Below, piece by piece: positions 25,440-34,457 of a DNA stretch of 64,000 bases (position 1 is its first letter; each line of letters opens with the position of its first letter). Origin of the DNA: Lentzea waywayandensis (GTDB lineage Bacteria; Actinomycetota; Actinomycetes; Mycobacteriales; Pseudonocardiaceae); NCBI RefSeq assembly GCF_900115955.1, contig NZ_FOYL01000010.1, forward strand, positions 310,001 to 374,000, read 5' to 3'. A program made the position numbers and the translations under genes. The notes beneath the pieces were generated by a model. The model worked only from the letters and a program-made list of their open reading frames with translations, was not told the DNA's origin and ran no database searches.

Positions 25440-26270
25440 CTAGCCGCGATCGAACTCGAGCAACAGCTCCTCGACCAGCGCGACCATCGACATCTTGATC
25501 TCATCAGGATCGCCGAAAACCGCCTCGGCCTCGGCGGCAAGCGTCGGAAGCAGGTCATCAGGCTCCGTCGCCAGCACGCGAAGCTCGTCGACAGCCTGCT
25601 TCGCCACCTCGCTCGACAGCTCGTTCGAGACCAAGTCCCGCAGACTCCGCGCCAATCCCGGAACATCCTTCTCGGCTCGAAGCAGGCGGAGCACGTCCAG
25701 CCCGTCCTTCGGCTTCAGCCGGTGAGGTTGCTGCTCTCGCCTCTCCGCGATCTTGATGACCTTGGAGACGACGAGTGCCGCGGGACCCGCGACCTTGATC
25801 TTGAACGATCGGGGGTCCTCGGCGTCCAGAGCGCGAATCACCCGGACGTCGTTGTCCAGCACGGCTGCTTCCAACCCAAGAGTCCTGCGAGCAGTCATCT
25901 TGTCGTTGTGCGGCGGTTGAAGGCGCGCGGATCGGTGGCTTGAGCTACCTCCGCACAGTGCTTCAGGCGCCATGAGATCGACCGCGATCCCACCGCGCCC
26001 CAGCCATCTGCCGGGCTGATCGCCCGGTACGAAGCCGGCTACGCGCATCGCGTCCACGACGGCGGGTTCATCCGCGAGTTTCCCCGGGATGAGCGCGAGG
26101 TCCGCGTCTGTCGTGGTCGGCGCGGTCGCGAAGTCGGCGGCCCCTGCGTGCAGATAGACAGCTTGCGCACCAACGAGGACGACCGCGTCTCGGTGCGCTC
26201 CCAGACCTTCGAGGGCTTCCAGCAACACAGCCCGCGCCTGGACGTACTCAGGCGAGATCATTCTTTCCAA
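25440..26270 (-). CDS. Nucleotidyltransferase-like protein, AbiEii-like partner
   Basis: A 276-aa protein. The N-terminus has VVLVGAQAVYLH (31-41) and TTTDADLAL (52-60), which together resemble the G-x-A and D-x-D motifs of minimal nucleotidyltransferases such as AbiEii toxins. Later the KVIKIAERRE basic helix resembles the K-x-x-R/D helix of that family. The typical G-G/S pair is replaced by G-A. It overlaps the upstream gene by 13 nt, so the two form one translated unit. In AbiE systems the nucleotidyltransferase blocks growth by modifying tRNA; that activity is only inferred here. Confidence 0.6.
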   Translation of the reverse strand: MERMISPEYVQARAVLLEALEGLGAHRDAVVLVGAQAVYLHAGAADFATAPTTTDADLALIPGKLADEPAVVDAMRVAGFVPGDQPGRWLGRGGIAVDLMAPEALCGGSSSHRSARLQPPHNDKMTARRTLGLEAAVLDNDVRVIRALDAEDPRSFKIKVAGPAALVVSKVIKIAERREQQPHRLKPKDGLDVLRLLRAEKDVPGLARSLRDLVSNELSSEVAKQAVDELRVLATEPDDLLPTLAAEAEAVFGDPDEIKMSMVALVEELLLEFDRG

Positions 26271-27400
26271 CCTGCTTCACTCGTGTCGAGCACCGTCATC
26301 AGTTGCTCGGCTTCCTCCGTCGAACGGCCCGGACCCGTCAGCAGGTCCGCCACAACCTGCGCAGGGGCGGCGTAATCGAGCCCTTCGACGCGTCGTGACC
26401 TCACGTAGACGACGTCGTCGTACGGTCGCATCACGAGCACGTTCATTCCTCGTTCGACAGACTTCAGGCCAAGTCGATCCATGAGCCCGATCGGGTCTTC
26501 GGCGTACAAGCTCAGCGAGACCAACGGCGACACAGCGGTCAAGCCTTGTGGCAAGTACGCGCGCGCGGCCGCAGAGCCCGTCAGCACGACACGCGAATCC
26601 TCGTCGCGCAACATCGCCAGCGCATGGCTCAATCCACGTGGGTCCAGGGTGGCGATAACTTCGTTGGACGCCAGGACCTTGTAGTCCCGCGACCAGCGAT
26701 CGACCAACGCCCGCTTGCGCACAGCGGTCACTGCTCCGTCTTCGCCTCTCGTGATGACCGCTTCCCGATCGAGCAGTTCGAGCACCCGTGCGCTCGTGGC
26801 GGCGCCGACCTGCGCTCGCGCGGCGAGGTCTCTCACTCCGACAGGCACGGACGTCTCACACAGTTCAAGAACAACTTTTGCCGCTGCGGGCCCCCGAAGT
26901 GACTTGAGCAACCGGTCGGCCGGATCACGAAACCCACTGCGATCCGCACCTGCGCGATCGAGGAAGACGGCCGGCTGTTCAACCCGCAGACGCAGATTTC
27001 CGGTCAGATCGAACCAGCCCATGAGGTGGTGCTGTTCCGCCTGCGCACGAGTGGTCGGCGACACGAAGGGGGCGACCAGCATCAGCCCACCGATCTTGAC
27101 GCCACCTTCCTCCGCGGCTTTGGCGTACTGCTTGAGCTGTTCGGCGATGCCGGCGACATCCCGCGGCACCACGACGGCCTTGCATTCGAGCAGCACGGTC
27201 GCCTTGGAGCCGTCCGGCGCCGTGATCACGAACTGGCCGTCCGGCTTGTACGCGCGGCGGAGGCCGGCCTGAATCGTCAGCACACCGGGTTCGATCGTCC
27301 AGGTCGAAGGCAGCGCGGAACGAATGGCGAGCAAGGCGGACCAGATGAGCTCAGCCTCGGTCGTTCCACGTTCAACGCCGTTCCGCGACACATGGAACAT
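26258..27400 (-). CDS. AbiEi-like winged-helix protein with an ExK nuclease-like N-terminus
   Basis: A 380-aa protein, apparently of two parts. The N-terminal 150 residues have Asp54 in KPDGQF and Glu72-x-Lys74 in VLLECKAV, separated as in the PD-(D/E)xK nuclease core. They are followed by a helix-turn-helix (about 175-225: GVRDLAARAQVGAATSARVLELL) and a C-terminal part (VVLTGSAAARAYLP, SPLVSLSLYAEDP) that resembles AbiEi antitoxins. It starts within a set of inverted repeats and overlaps the nucleotidyltransferase-like gene. A regulator/antitoxin fused to a nuclease-like fold is one reading; a catalytic defence protein is another. Confidence 0.6.
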   Translation of the reverse strand: MFHVSRNGVERGTTEAELIWSALLAIRSALPSTWTIEPGVLTIQAGLRRAYKPDGQFVITAPDGSKATVLLECKAVVVPRDVAGIAEQLKQYAKAAEEGGVKIGGLMLVAPFVSPTTRAQAEQHHLMGWFDLTGNLRLRVEQPAVFLDRAGADRSGFRDPADRLLKSLRGPAAAKVVLELCETSVPVGVRDLAARAQVGAATSARVLELLDREAVITRGEDGAVTAVRKRALVDRWSRDYKVLASNEVIATLDPRGLSHALAMLRDEDSRVVLTGSAAARAYLPQGLTAVSPLVSLSLYAEDPIGLMDRLGLKSVERGMNVLVMRPYDDVVYVRSRRVEGLDYAAPAQVVADLLTGPGRSTEEAEQLMTVLDTSEAGWKE

Positions 27401-27416
27401 GTTAGTTTGCGGAACG
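27379..27416. promoter_or_regulatory. Inverted repeat over the start of the AbiE-like pair
   Basis: CGTTCCGC (27379-27386) and GCGGAACG (27409-27416) are perfect inverted copies 22 nt apart. The palindrome AACATGTT (27396-27403) is centred between them and includes the start codon. AbiEi antitoxins are known to bind inverted repeats at their own promoter, so this is a candidate self-operator. Confidence 0.4.
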
Positions 27417-27472
27417 CCTTTGCGAAAGCGTCCCGCCGGAACACGACCGGGTGAAGTTGATCTGCGACGTGA

Positions 27473-27958
27473 TCAGACCTGGTCGAACGACTCGGCGGGC
27501 ACCAGACCGGCGAGGAACGACCGGAAGTCGGGCGCCAGCGCCAGCTCCGACTCCCCGTCCGCGTCGAGCCAGACGACCGACGGCTCACCGGCCGGACCGC
27601 ACGCGCGGTAGTCCAGCGCGATCCACCAGTGGCCGTCCCCGGTCAGCAGCACGACAGGCGACGGCAGCCCCCACTCCCCCACCAGGTAGGGCGTGTCGAG
27701 CAACGACATCGTGCGCTCCGCGGCTCCGATGCCCATCAGGCTGTCGAACGGGACGTGGTCCGGCGCCCACGAGTTCGGCTCGCTCGGGAACGCCGACCGC
27801 TCGTCGACCACGACGCCGCCGTTCCGCACGCGCAGCAGGTCCAGCAGCGCTTCCGGCAGTCGCACGCCGAGGAGCTTCTCGGCGTCGCGGACGGCCTCGT
27901 CGGTGAGCGGTGGTTGCACGCCGTATGTGCTGTCGCTCCAGAACTTCACGCGGTGCAT
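27473..27958 (-). CDS. SMI1/KNR4 (SUKH)-family protein
   Basis: A 161-aa protein of the SUKH fold. The pattern LTDEAVRDAEKLLGVRLPEALLDLLRVRNGGVV (about 18-50) is the family hallmark, and the C-terminal SVVWLDADGESELALAPDFRSFLAGL completes it. SUKH proteins are often immunity proteins against secreted nuclease toxins, or general binding proteins. No toxin gene is adjacent. The ATG at 27958 follows the CPCC-like gene stop by 10 nt. Confidence 0.8.
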   Translation of the reverse strand: MHRVKFWSDSTYGVQPPLTDEAVRDAEKLLGVRLPEALLDLLRVRNGGVVVDERSAFPSEPNSWAPDHVPFDSLMGIGAAERTMSLLDTPYLVGEWGLPSPVVLLTGDGHWWIALDYRACGPAGEPSVVWLDADGESELALAPDFRSFLAGLVPAESFDQV

Positions 27959-27968
27959 CCTGGACAGA

Positions 27969-28325
27969 TCAGACGGCTGGACCGGGCGGCACGTGGTCGC
28001 CGCGAACGCCACCCTCCGCCACGTAGGCGGCACGCTCGTCGTCGAGGCTGACGGGGCCGTTCGGGCCGCCTCGGACGACAGAGCTGTCGTGGTCGTCCTG
28101 ACCGTCGTCCTCCCAGCCGCACTCGCGGCAGATCTCCCAGGCGGCGCGCACGGTCAGGGTCAGGTGGCCGCAACACGAGCAGGTGTACGGGCCGCCGTCC
28201 GCGGACCCGTAGACGTTCTTCATGCTGATGTACGAGCCGAACCAGGCCCCGTCCACAGGTCGTGGCGCGGGTTCGGCCCGGCGGACCAGGCTCCACCCTT
28301 CGCCTTCGACGGCTTCGTCCCCCAT
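27969..28325 (-). CDS. CPCC-family cysteine-rich protein
   Basis: A 118-aa protein with the sequence YTCSCCGHLTL, then EICRECGWEDDGQDD and RGGPNGPVSLDDERAAY. This is the CPCC-family signature, with four or more cysteines probably binding zinc. The function is unknown; the family is frequently found next to SUKH-type immunity genes, as here. ATG 28325 is chosen because AGGA lies 8 nt upstream; ATG 28334 is the alternative. Confidence 0.78.
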   Translation of the reverse strand: MGDEAVEGEGWSLVRRAEPAPRPVDGAWFGSYISMKNVYGSADGGPYTCSCCGHLTLTVRAAWEICRECGWEDDGQDDHDSSVVRGGPNGPVSLDDERAAYVAEGGVRGDHVPPGPAV

Positions 28326-28335
28326 GGCGCGCATC

Positions 28336-29049
28336 CTAGACAGAGGCCCGTTTCAGCACGTCCTGAAGCATCTCCTGGGTCAGCTTCCCGGTAAACGTGT
28401 TCTGCTGCGAAACGTGGTAGCACCCGAACACCCGCAGCCCACCGAGCTCGACCTCCACCCCGTGCCCGAACTTGGGCCGCGCGGACCCCAGCAACGGCAG
28501 GAAGGCCTGCCACCCGAACGCCCCGAGCACCACCACGGACCGCAGTGACGTCATCAGCCCGAGCTCCTCGCGCAGGAACGGCGAGCACCGGTCACGTTCG
28601 GCGGGTGTCGGCTTGTTCGCGGGCGGCGCGCACCGCACCGGTGAGGCGATCCGCACGCCGTAGAGCTCCAGCCCGTCGTCCAAGGACACGGAAGTGGGCT
28701 GCGAGGCCAGGCCGACCTCGTACAACGCCCGGTACAGGAAGTCGGCGGACCGGTCGCCGGTGAACATCCGGCCCGTCCGGTTCGCCCCGTGCGCGGCGGG
28801 GGCCAGGCCCACGATGAGAAGTGAGGCGTCCAACGGCCCGAAGCTCGGTACCGGCCGGCCCCAGTAGGTCTCCGAACGGAACGCCGCGCGCTTCTCCGCG
28901 GCCACGGTCTCGCGCCACTCGACCAGGCGTGGACAGGCTCGGCAGGCCGTTATTCGATCGTCGAGTTCCGTAGTGTTGCTCCCATGTCCGAGGAGAAGAC
29001 CGAAGAGAAGCCCGAGTCTCCCGCTGATGATCTGGTCACCACCCAGCAC
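28336..29049 (-). CDS. Uracil-DNA glycosylase, UdgB (family 5)-like
   Basis: This enzyme removes uracil and other deaminated bases from DNA. It shows C-R-A-C-P-R-L at the N-terminus and further cysteines for a 4Fe-4S cluster, then GRPVPSFG, LLIVGLAPAAHGANRTGRMFTGDRS (motif A) and CYHVSQQNTFTGKLT (motif B). The C-terminal end is sure; the start is not. The conserved part begins at about 28960. The only standard start codon upstream in frame is GTG 29049, which would overlap the divergent peptidase gene by 66 nt. A rare start codon nearer 28970 is equally possible. Confidence 0.82.
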   Translation of the reverse strand: MLGGDQIISGRLGLLFGLLLGHGSNTTELDDRITACRACPRLVEWRETVAAEKRAAFRSETYWGRPVPSFGPLDASLLIVGLAPAAHGANRTGRMFTGDRSADFLYRALYEVGLASQPTSVSLDDGLELYGVRIASPVRCAPPANKPTPAERDRCSPFLREELGLMTSLRSVVVLGAFGWQAFLPLLGSARPKFGHGVEVELGGLRVFGCYHVSQQNTFTGKLTQEMLQDVLKRASV

Positions 29050-30441
29050 AGCATCACCGTCAAGGGCCGCGAGCTGAACTACACCGCCACCACCGGGCGG
29101 ATCGTGCTCAAGGAAGAGGTGATGAAGGACGGCGTGTTCGAGGGTCACAAGCCCAAGGCCGAGGTCTTCGTCACCACCTACACACTCGACGGCGCCGACC
29201 CGCTGAAGCGGCCGGTGACGTTCGCGTTCAACGGTGGACCGGGTTCCGCCAGCGTGTGGCTGCACATGGGGCTCCTCGGGCCGCGCCGGGTCCTCAGTGG
29301 CGACGTCGGCAACCTCACCGCGCCGCCGTACGGGATCGCGGACAACGAGGAGAGCCTGCTCGCCGAGAGCGACCTCGTGTTCATCGACCCGGTGTCGACC
29401 GGGTTCTCCCGGGCCGCGCAGGGTGAGAAGCCCGGCAGCTACCACGGTTACCAGCCCGACATCGAGTCCATCGCCGAGATCATCCGGCTCTGGACCGCGC
29501 GCAACGGCCGCTGGATGTCGCCGAAGTTCCTCTGCGGCGAGTCGTACGGGACGCTCCGCGCGGCCGGCCTCGCCGAGCACCTGCAGAAGAAGTACGGCAT
29601 GTACCTCAACGGGCTCATGCTCATCTCCTCGGTGCTGGACTTCGCGACGCTGGACTTCAACGAGGGTCACGACCTCGGCTACACGCTCTTCCTGCCGACG
29701 TACGCGGCGATCGCGCACTACCACGGCCTGCACGGCGACCGTCCGCTCAAGGAGGTGCTCGCCGAGGCCGAGGAGTTCGCGGTCCGCGACTACCCCTACG
29801 CACTCGCGCGCGGCAACCGCCTGAGCGACGTCGAGCGTGCCGCGACGATCGAGAAGCTCGCCCGGCTCACCGGTCTGTCCGAGGAGTACGTGGACGCGGT
29901 CGACCTGCGCATCGAGCACATCCGGTTCTTCACCGAACTGCTGCGGCGTGACCGCAGGACCGTCGGCCGCATCGACGCCCGCTTCACCGGCTGGGACACC
30001 GACTACGGCCGCGAGGGCATCTCCGCGGACCCGTCGATCGACGCGATCCTCGGCCCGTACTCCGCCGTGCTCAACCACTACCTGCACGCCGAGCTCGGCT
30101 ACTCCAGCGACCTGCCGTACGAGGTCCTCGCGCGGGTCATCGAGAACTGGTCGTACAAGGAGTTCGAGGGCCGCCACGTCTCGACGGCGGGCAAGCTCTC
30201 GGCGGCGATGCGGGCGAACCCGCACCTCAAGGTGCACGTCGCGTTCGGCTGGTTCGACGGCGCCACGCCGTACTTCGCGGCCGAGCACCTGATCGCGCAC
30301 CTGCAGATCCCGAAGGAGCTCACGGCGAACATCGAGTCGGCCTACTACCCGGCCGGCCACATGATGTACGTCCACGAGCCCAGCAGGATCCAGCAGTCCG
30401 AGGACCTCGCGGCATTCGTGCGGAACTCGTCCAACACGTGA
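28984..30441 (+). CDS. S10-family serine carboxypeptidase
   Basis: A 485-aa peptidase that removes C-terminal residues from peptides. The S10 features are AFNGGPGSASVW (oxyanion hole, about 80-91), CGESYGT with the nucleophile serine near 183, the aspartate in AFGWFDGATPYFAAEH and the histidine in YYPAGHMMY. No signal peptide is seen, so it is probably cytoplasmic, as for related bacterial S10 proteins. The ATG at 28984 opens a three-gene run in which the following GNAT and kinase genes overlap by 4 nt each. Confidence 0.88.
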   Translation: MSEEKTEEKPESPADDLVTTQHSITVKGRELNYTATTGRIVLKEEVMKDGVFEGHKPKAEVFVTTYTLDGADPLKRPVTFAFNGGPGSASVWLHMGLLGPRRVLSGDVGNLTAPPYGIADNEESLLAESDLVFIDPVSTGFSRAAQGEKPGSYHGYQPDIESIAEIIRLWTARNGRWMSPKFLCGESYGTLRAAGLAEHLQKKYGMYLNGLMLISSVLDFATLDFNEGHDLGYTLFLPTYAAIAHYHGLHGDRPLKEVLAEAEEFAVRDYPYALARGNRLSDVERAATIEKLARLTGLSEEYVDAVDLRIEHIRFFTELLRRDRRTVGRIDARFTGWDTDYGREGISADPSIDAILGPYSAVLNHYLHAELGYSSDLPYEVLARVIENWSYKEFEGRHVSTAGKLSAAMRANPHLKVHVAFGWFDGATPYFAAEHLIAHLQIPKELTANIESAYYPAGHMMYVHEPSRIQQSEDLAAFVRNSSNT

Positions 30442-30863
30442 TCCTCGACCTGTCCGACGACACCGTCCTGCACGAGCTGTGGACGGTGCAACGGCTGGCG
30501 TACGCCGTCGAGGCCGAGATCATCGGCTTCGACGGCATTCCCCCGCTGCACGAGTCGCTCGGCGAACTCCGTGCCTGCGACGAGACCTTTCTCGGGCTCT
30601 ACGACGAGGAAGGTCTCGCCGGCGCGGTGTCCTACCGGCTCGACGGGTCCACTGTGGACATCTGCCGGCTGGTCGTGCACCCGCGGGCGCATCGCCGTGG
30701 CATCGCGTCGAAGTTGCTCGACGCGGTGCCGAGCGGTCCGCAGACCGTCAGCACCGGCAGCAAGAACGAGCCCGCGCTCGCCCTGTACCGCAAGCGCGGG
30801 TTCACCGAGACCGGTACGCGCGAGGTCGCTCCAGGGGTGACGATCACGGACCTGAGCCGGTGA
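30438..30863 (+). CDS. GNAT-family N-acetyltransferase
   Basis: A 141-aa acetyltransferase with the acetyl-CoA loop HRRGIASKLL (about 93-102) and the C-terminal LYRKRGFTETG. The GTG start overlaps the peptidase stop (GTGA), and its own stop overlaps the kinase-like gene in the same way. The substrate is unknown; the context suggests peptide- or antibiotic-like small molecules, but nothing is decisive. Confidence 0.85.
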   Translation: MILDLSDDTVLHELWTVQRLAYAVEAEIIGFDGIPPLHESLGELRACDETFLGLYDEEGLAGAVSYRLDGSTVDICRLVVHPRAHRRGIASKLLDAVPSGPQTVSTGSKNEPALALYRKRGFTETGTREVAPGVTITDLSR

Positions 30864-31396
30864 TCATCTTCCTCAACGGGACGTCCAGCTCCGGCAAGTC
30901 GAGCATCGCCGCGGAGCTGTTGAAGGTGCTGGACACCCCGTACTTCCACCTGGCGGTCGACGCTTTCGGTGCCATGCGGTCGGTCGAGCGAACGCTGGAG
31001 CTCGACGGGCCGGCGGTGGCCGAGGTCCTGCGCCGCACGAGGGCGGGCTTCCACCGCGCCGTCGCGGGAATGGCTCAGGCGGGCAACGACCTCGTGGTCG
31101 ACCACGTGCTGAGCGAGCCGTGGCGCCTTCAGGACTGCCTCACCGTCCTGGACGGCCTGGACGTCGTCTTCGTGGGCGTTCACTGCCCTCCAGACGAGCT
31201 GGAGCGGCGCGAACGGGCACGGGGCGACCGGGTGCCGGGCGTGGCGGCGAAACAGCTGCAGAACGTCCATCAGCACGGGCTCTACGACTTCGAGGTCGAC
31301 ACGAGCACGAACGGCCCGCGGGAGTGCGCGCTCGCCATCAAGGACTTCCTCGGCCGGGCACCCGCGCAGCGCGCCTTCGACGTGCTGCGCGGGTGA
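30860..31396 (+). CDS. Chloramphenicol-phosphotransferase-like kinase
   Basis: A 178-aa P-loop kinase. Walker A is GTSSSGKS (7-14). DAFGAM near 34 resembles the substrate-binding segment, and the lid has ERRERARGDRVPGVAAKQ, all in line with the chloramphenicol 3-O-phosphotransferase family. Members phosphorylate various small alcohols, and most have no proven link to chloramphenicol. The GTG at 30860 overlaps the GNAT stop. Confidence 0.82.
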   Translation: MIIFLNGTSSSGKSSIAAELLKVLDTPYFHLAVDAFGAMRSVERTLELDGPAVAEVLRRTRAGFHRAVAGMAQAGNDLVVDHVLSEPWRLQDCLTVLDGLDVVFVGVHCPPDELERRERARGDRVPGVAAKQLQNVHQHGLYDFEVDTSTNGPRECALAIKDFLGRAPAQRAFDVLRG

Positions 31397-31403
31397 GTGA
31401 GCC

Positions 31404-31841
31404 CTAGGCCCACCTGGTGTCGAAGCAGTTCGCGTCCACGTAGTCGCGGACCAGCGCCGGGTCGCCGGACGAGGCCTTGGCGGCCGCGTCCCGCACGAAC
31501 TGGCGTCCTGCCGTGTCGGCCTCCGGCGGGTACCGGGTCACGAGGTGTTCGATGGCGTCGAGTGCCGTGGCCGCCTGCGCCTTGTCTCCCCGTGTGACCG
31601 CCGCGTCCCACGAGCGATACCAGGCACAGGTGTTCGCGACCGCCAGCGCCTGGCGTGCGAAGCCCTGCTCACCCTGGGCCGGCGCCGTCGCCTTGATCAG
31701 CGCCTCCAGGTCGGGCCGGACGTCCGACGGCCATTTCATCGCCGAATAGAGCGAACGCACCTCGTCCGGATATCCGGCGGGCTCTGCCGCGCTCGCACCA
31801 CACCCCGCGGCGAACAACACCAGCAGGAGAACGAACCGCAT
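31404..31841 (-). CDS. Small lipoprotein of unknown function
   Basis: A 145-aa protein with a type II signal peptide and lipobox FAAGC (Cys14), so it should be lipid-anchored outside the membrane. The mature part is helical with two further cysteines (NTCAWYRSW near 95 and NCFDTRW at the end). No family is recognised. It lies 3 nt after the exported protein gene and is probably co-transcribed with it. Confidence 0.72.
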   Translation of the reverse strand: MRFVLLLVLFAAGCGASAAEPAGYPDEVRSLYSAMKWPSDVRPDLEALIKATAPAQGEQGFARQALAVANTCAWYRSWDAAVTRGDKAQAATALDAIEHLVTRYPPEADTAGRQFVRDAAAKASSGDPALVRDYVDANCFDTRWA

Positions 31842-31844
31842 TTC

Positions 31845-32228
31845 TCAGCTCACGTTCCAGCGGACGTTGCCGTTCCAGGTGTCCGTGGAGTTGCTGCCGT
31901 ACGACTTCGCGGAAAGGCAGAAGACCGTGCTCGCGCGGAAGCCGGAGCCGATCCGCACGTACGGCGTCGGGTCCGCGTTCTGCAGCCGCACCGCGGATCC
32001 CTCGGCCCCGCCTGAACAGCGACGCCACTTGACGTCGATCTCGGGCCCGTCGGTCTTGCGCACGTAGATGTTGCTACCGCCGACGGTCACCGTCCGCTGG
32101 GTGCCGTAGTTGACCCACTCGCCTTTCCGCAGATTTCCGGAAAGACCGCTTTCACTCGCACTGGCGGGTACGGCGGTGGCGACCAATGCGCCGATGATTC
32201 CGACCGCGACCAGGAACGTCTTCTTCAT
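31845..32228 (-). CDS. Small secreted protein of unknown function
   Basis: A 127-aa protein with a clear signal peptide (MKKTFLVAVG to PASAS, residues 1-26) and a beta-rich mature domain of about 100 residues with one Cys pair (RRCSG and FCLSAK). GAGGAAACAG precedes the ATG at 32228. No domain is recognised; the size and single disulphide are like secreted SH3-like or inhibitor proteins. It probably forms a unit with the lipoprotein gene. Confidence 0.72.
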   Translation of the reverse strand: MKKTFLVAVGIIGALVATAVPASASESGLSGNLRKGEWVNYGTQRTVTVGGSNIYVRKTDGPEIDVKWRRCSGGAEGSAVRLQNADPTPYVRIGSGFRASTVFCLSAKSYGSNSTDTWNGNVRWNVS

Positions 32229-32429
32229 CACTGTTTCCTCCCCAGGCATCGGGAACTGAACGCGATGAAAAGTAGTGACGGCGACCTGAACCGGGATACC
32301 GCTGGACGAGCAGCGGCCGCCCAGGTCGACAGCTACTTGGATAATCACCAACTAGGCCGAGAGAGTGATGCCAAGCCACCAGCAGGGTGCCGCCGAACAC
32401 CGTGAACGCTGGAAGCACCCGGAAAACGA

Positions 32430-32462
32430 AGGAGGGGCCACACCGACGGCGTGGCCCCTCCT
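32430..32462 (-). terminator. Terminator of the peptide ABC transporter operon
   Basis: A 12-bp stem (32430-32441 with 32451-32462) around a 9-nt loop begins 12 nt after the stop of the last transporter gene (32474). Confidence 0.78.
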
Positions 32463-32473
32463 CCAGATGAACA

Positions 32474-33469
32474 TCAGACGACCGCGCGCTCCTCCGCGAA
32501 GTGGCACGCGGCGGGGTGACCGTCGTTGCGCACCACGAGCTCGGGAACCTCGGTCGCGCAGATGTCCTGCGCCTTCCAGCACCGCGTGCGGAACCGGCAG
32601 CCCGAGGGCGGGTCGATCGGCGACGGCACGTCACCCGTCAGGCGGATGACGTCGCGCCGGCCGCGCTGGGTCGGGTCCGGCACCGGCACCGCGGACAGCA
32701 GCGCCTGCGTGTACGGGTGCATCGGACGCTCGTAGATCTCTTCCTCGGTGCCGATCTCCACGATCTTGCCGAGGTACATCACCGCCACGCGGTCCGACAG
32801 GTGGCGGACCACCGACAGGTCGTGCGCGATGAAGACGTACGAGAGACCCATCTCGGACTGCAGGTCGCCCAGCAGGTTCATGACCTGCGCCTGGATCGAG
32901 ACGTCCAGAGCGGACACCGGCTCGTCGCACACGATCACCTTGGGCTTCAACGCCAGAGCACGGGCGATGCCGATGCGCTGGCGCTGACCGCCGGAGAACT
33001 GGTGCGGGTACCGGTTGATGTGCTCCGGGTTGAGACCCACGGTCTCCAGCAGCTCCTGGACCTTGCGCTGCCGGTCGCCCTTGGGCGCGACCTCGGTGTG
33101 GATCTCGTAGGGCTCACCGACGATGTCGCCGACCGTCATGCGCGGGTTCAGCGACGTGTACGGGTCCTGCAGCACGATCTGGATGTCGCGGCGCAGCTTG
33201 CGCAGCTCCGCGCCCTTCATCGCGAACATGTCGCGGCCCTCGAAGCGCGCGAGGCCCGACGTCGGCGGTTCCAGGCGCATCAGCACCTGGGCCAGCGTGG
33301 ACTTGCCACAACCCGATTCGCCCACGACGCCAAGGGTCTCGCCCTTGTTCAACTTGAACGAGACGCCGTCGACGGCCTTGACGTGGCCCACGGTGCGCTT
33401 GAACAGCACGCCGACGCGGACCGGGAAGTGCTTGACGAGGTTCTCGACCTCGAGGATTGGCTCAGCCAC
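32474..33469 (-). CDS. Dipeptide/oligopeptide ABC transporter ATPase, DppF/OppF-like
   Basis: A 331-aa ATPase that powers peptide import with its DppD-like partner. Walker [11 protein letters not shown]-loop [13 protein letters not shown], signature FSGGQRQR, Walker B VIVCDEP and the C-terminal oligopeptide-transport extension ([16 protein letters not shown]) are all present. The GTG at 33469 is preferred to an upstream TTG because GGAGGAGG lies 9 nt before it. It overlaps the DppD-like gene and is the last gene of the operon. Confidence 0.92.
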   Translation of the reverse strand: MAEPILEVENLVKHFPVRVGVLFKRTVGHVKAVDGVSFKLNKGETLGVVGESGCGKSTLAQVLMRLEPPTSGLARFEGRDMFAMKGAELRKLRRDIQIVLQDPYTSLNPRMTVGDIVGEPYEIHTEVAPKGDRQRKVQELLETVGLNPEHINRYPHQFSGGQRQRIGIARALALKPKVIVCDEPVSALDVSIQAQVMNLLGDLQSEMGLSYVFIAHDLSVVRHLSDRVAVMYLGKIVEIGTEEEIYERPMHPYTQALLSAVPVPDPTQRGRRDVIRLTGDVPSPIDPPSGCRFRTRCWKAQDICATEVPELVVRNDGHPAACHFAEERAVV

Positions 33470-34448
33470 GAGCGACAACCTCCTCCGCGATGTGGCACCG
33501 GCTGGTGCGGCCCATGCCGAGGTTGTGCACGACCGGCACCTCGGTGGAGCACCTGTCGAACACGCGCGGGCAGCGCGGGTTGAACGGGCAGCCGGGTGGG
33601 ATGTTGGTCAGCGACGGCGGCAGACCCTTGATGGTCTTGAGCTCCTGGCCGCGCAGGTCGACGCGCGGCAGGGACTCGAGCAGCGACTCGGTGTACGGGT
33701 GGCCCGGCGCGCGGAACAGCTCGTACACGTCGGCGTGCTCGACGATGCGGCCCGCGTACATGACCGAGATCCGGTCCGCGACGTCGGCGACGACGCCGAG
33801 GTCGTGGGTGATCAGGATCATGCCCATGTCGCGTTCCTTCTGGATCTCCGCCAGCAGGTCCATGATCTGGGCCTGCACGGTGACGTCCAGCGCGGTCGTG
33901 GGCTCGTCCGCGATCAGCAGCTCCGGGTCGAGCGCCAGCGACATCGCGATCATCGCGCGCTGCCGCATACCGCCGGAGAACTGGTGCGGGTAGTCCGAGA
34001 CGCGACCCTTGGCGTTCGGGATCTTCACCTGGTCGAGCAGCTCGACCGCGCGCTTGCGGGCGTCCACTTTGGACATCCCTCGGCGGACCTTGAGCTGCTC
34101 CTCGATCTGGAACCCGATGGTGAACACGGGGTTGAGCGCCGAAAGAGCGTCCTGGAAGATCATGGCGATGCCCTCGCCACGGACCTGACGCCGCTCTTCC
34201 GCCGACTGGGTCAGCAGGTCCTCACCGCGGAACTTGATCGAACCGTTGGTGATGAACCCCGGTGGCGTGTCCAGGATGCCCATGATCGTCTGGGCGGTCA
34301 CGGACTTGCCGGAACCGGATTCACCCAGCACCGCAAGGGTTTCGCCCGCCGAGACGTGGTACGAAACGCCGTTGAGCACCTTCGCGACACCGTCGCGGGT
34401 GCGGAATTCCACGTGGAGATCCTCGACCTCCAGCAATGGCTGAGTCAC
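33462..34448 (-). CDS. Dipeptide/oligopeptide ABC transporter ATPase, DppD/OppD-like
   Basis: A 328-aa ATPase paired with the DppF-like protein. Walker [11 protein letters not shown]-loop [12 protein letters not shown], signature FSGGMRQR, Walker B LLIADEP and the C-terminal [14 protein letters not shown] region identify it. The four cysteines of this region are usual for OppD/DppD. The start lies 9 nt after the DppC-like stop. Confidence 0.92.
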   Translation of the reverse strand: MTQPLLEVEDLHVEFRTRDGVAKVLNGVSYHVSAGETLAVLGESGSGKSVTAQTIMGILDTPPGFITNGSIKFRGEDLLTQSAEERRQVRGEGIAMIFQDALSALNPVFTIGFQIEEQLKVRRGMSKVDARKRAVELLDQVKIPNAKGRVSDYPHQFSGGMRQRAMIAMSLALDPELLIADEPTTALDVTVQAQIMDLLAEIQKERDMGMILITHDLGVVADVADRISVMYAGRIVEHADVYELFRAPGHPYTESLLESLPRVDLRGQELKTIKGLPPSLTNIPPGCPFNPRCPRVFDRCSTEVPVVHNLGMGRTSRCHIAEEVVARG

Positions 34449-34457
34449 AGGATTCCC

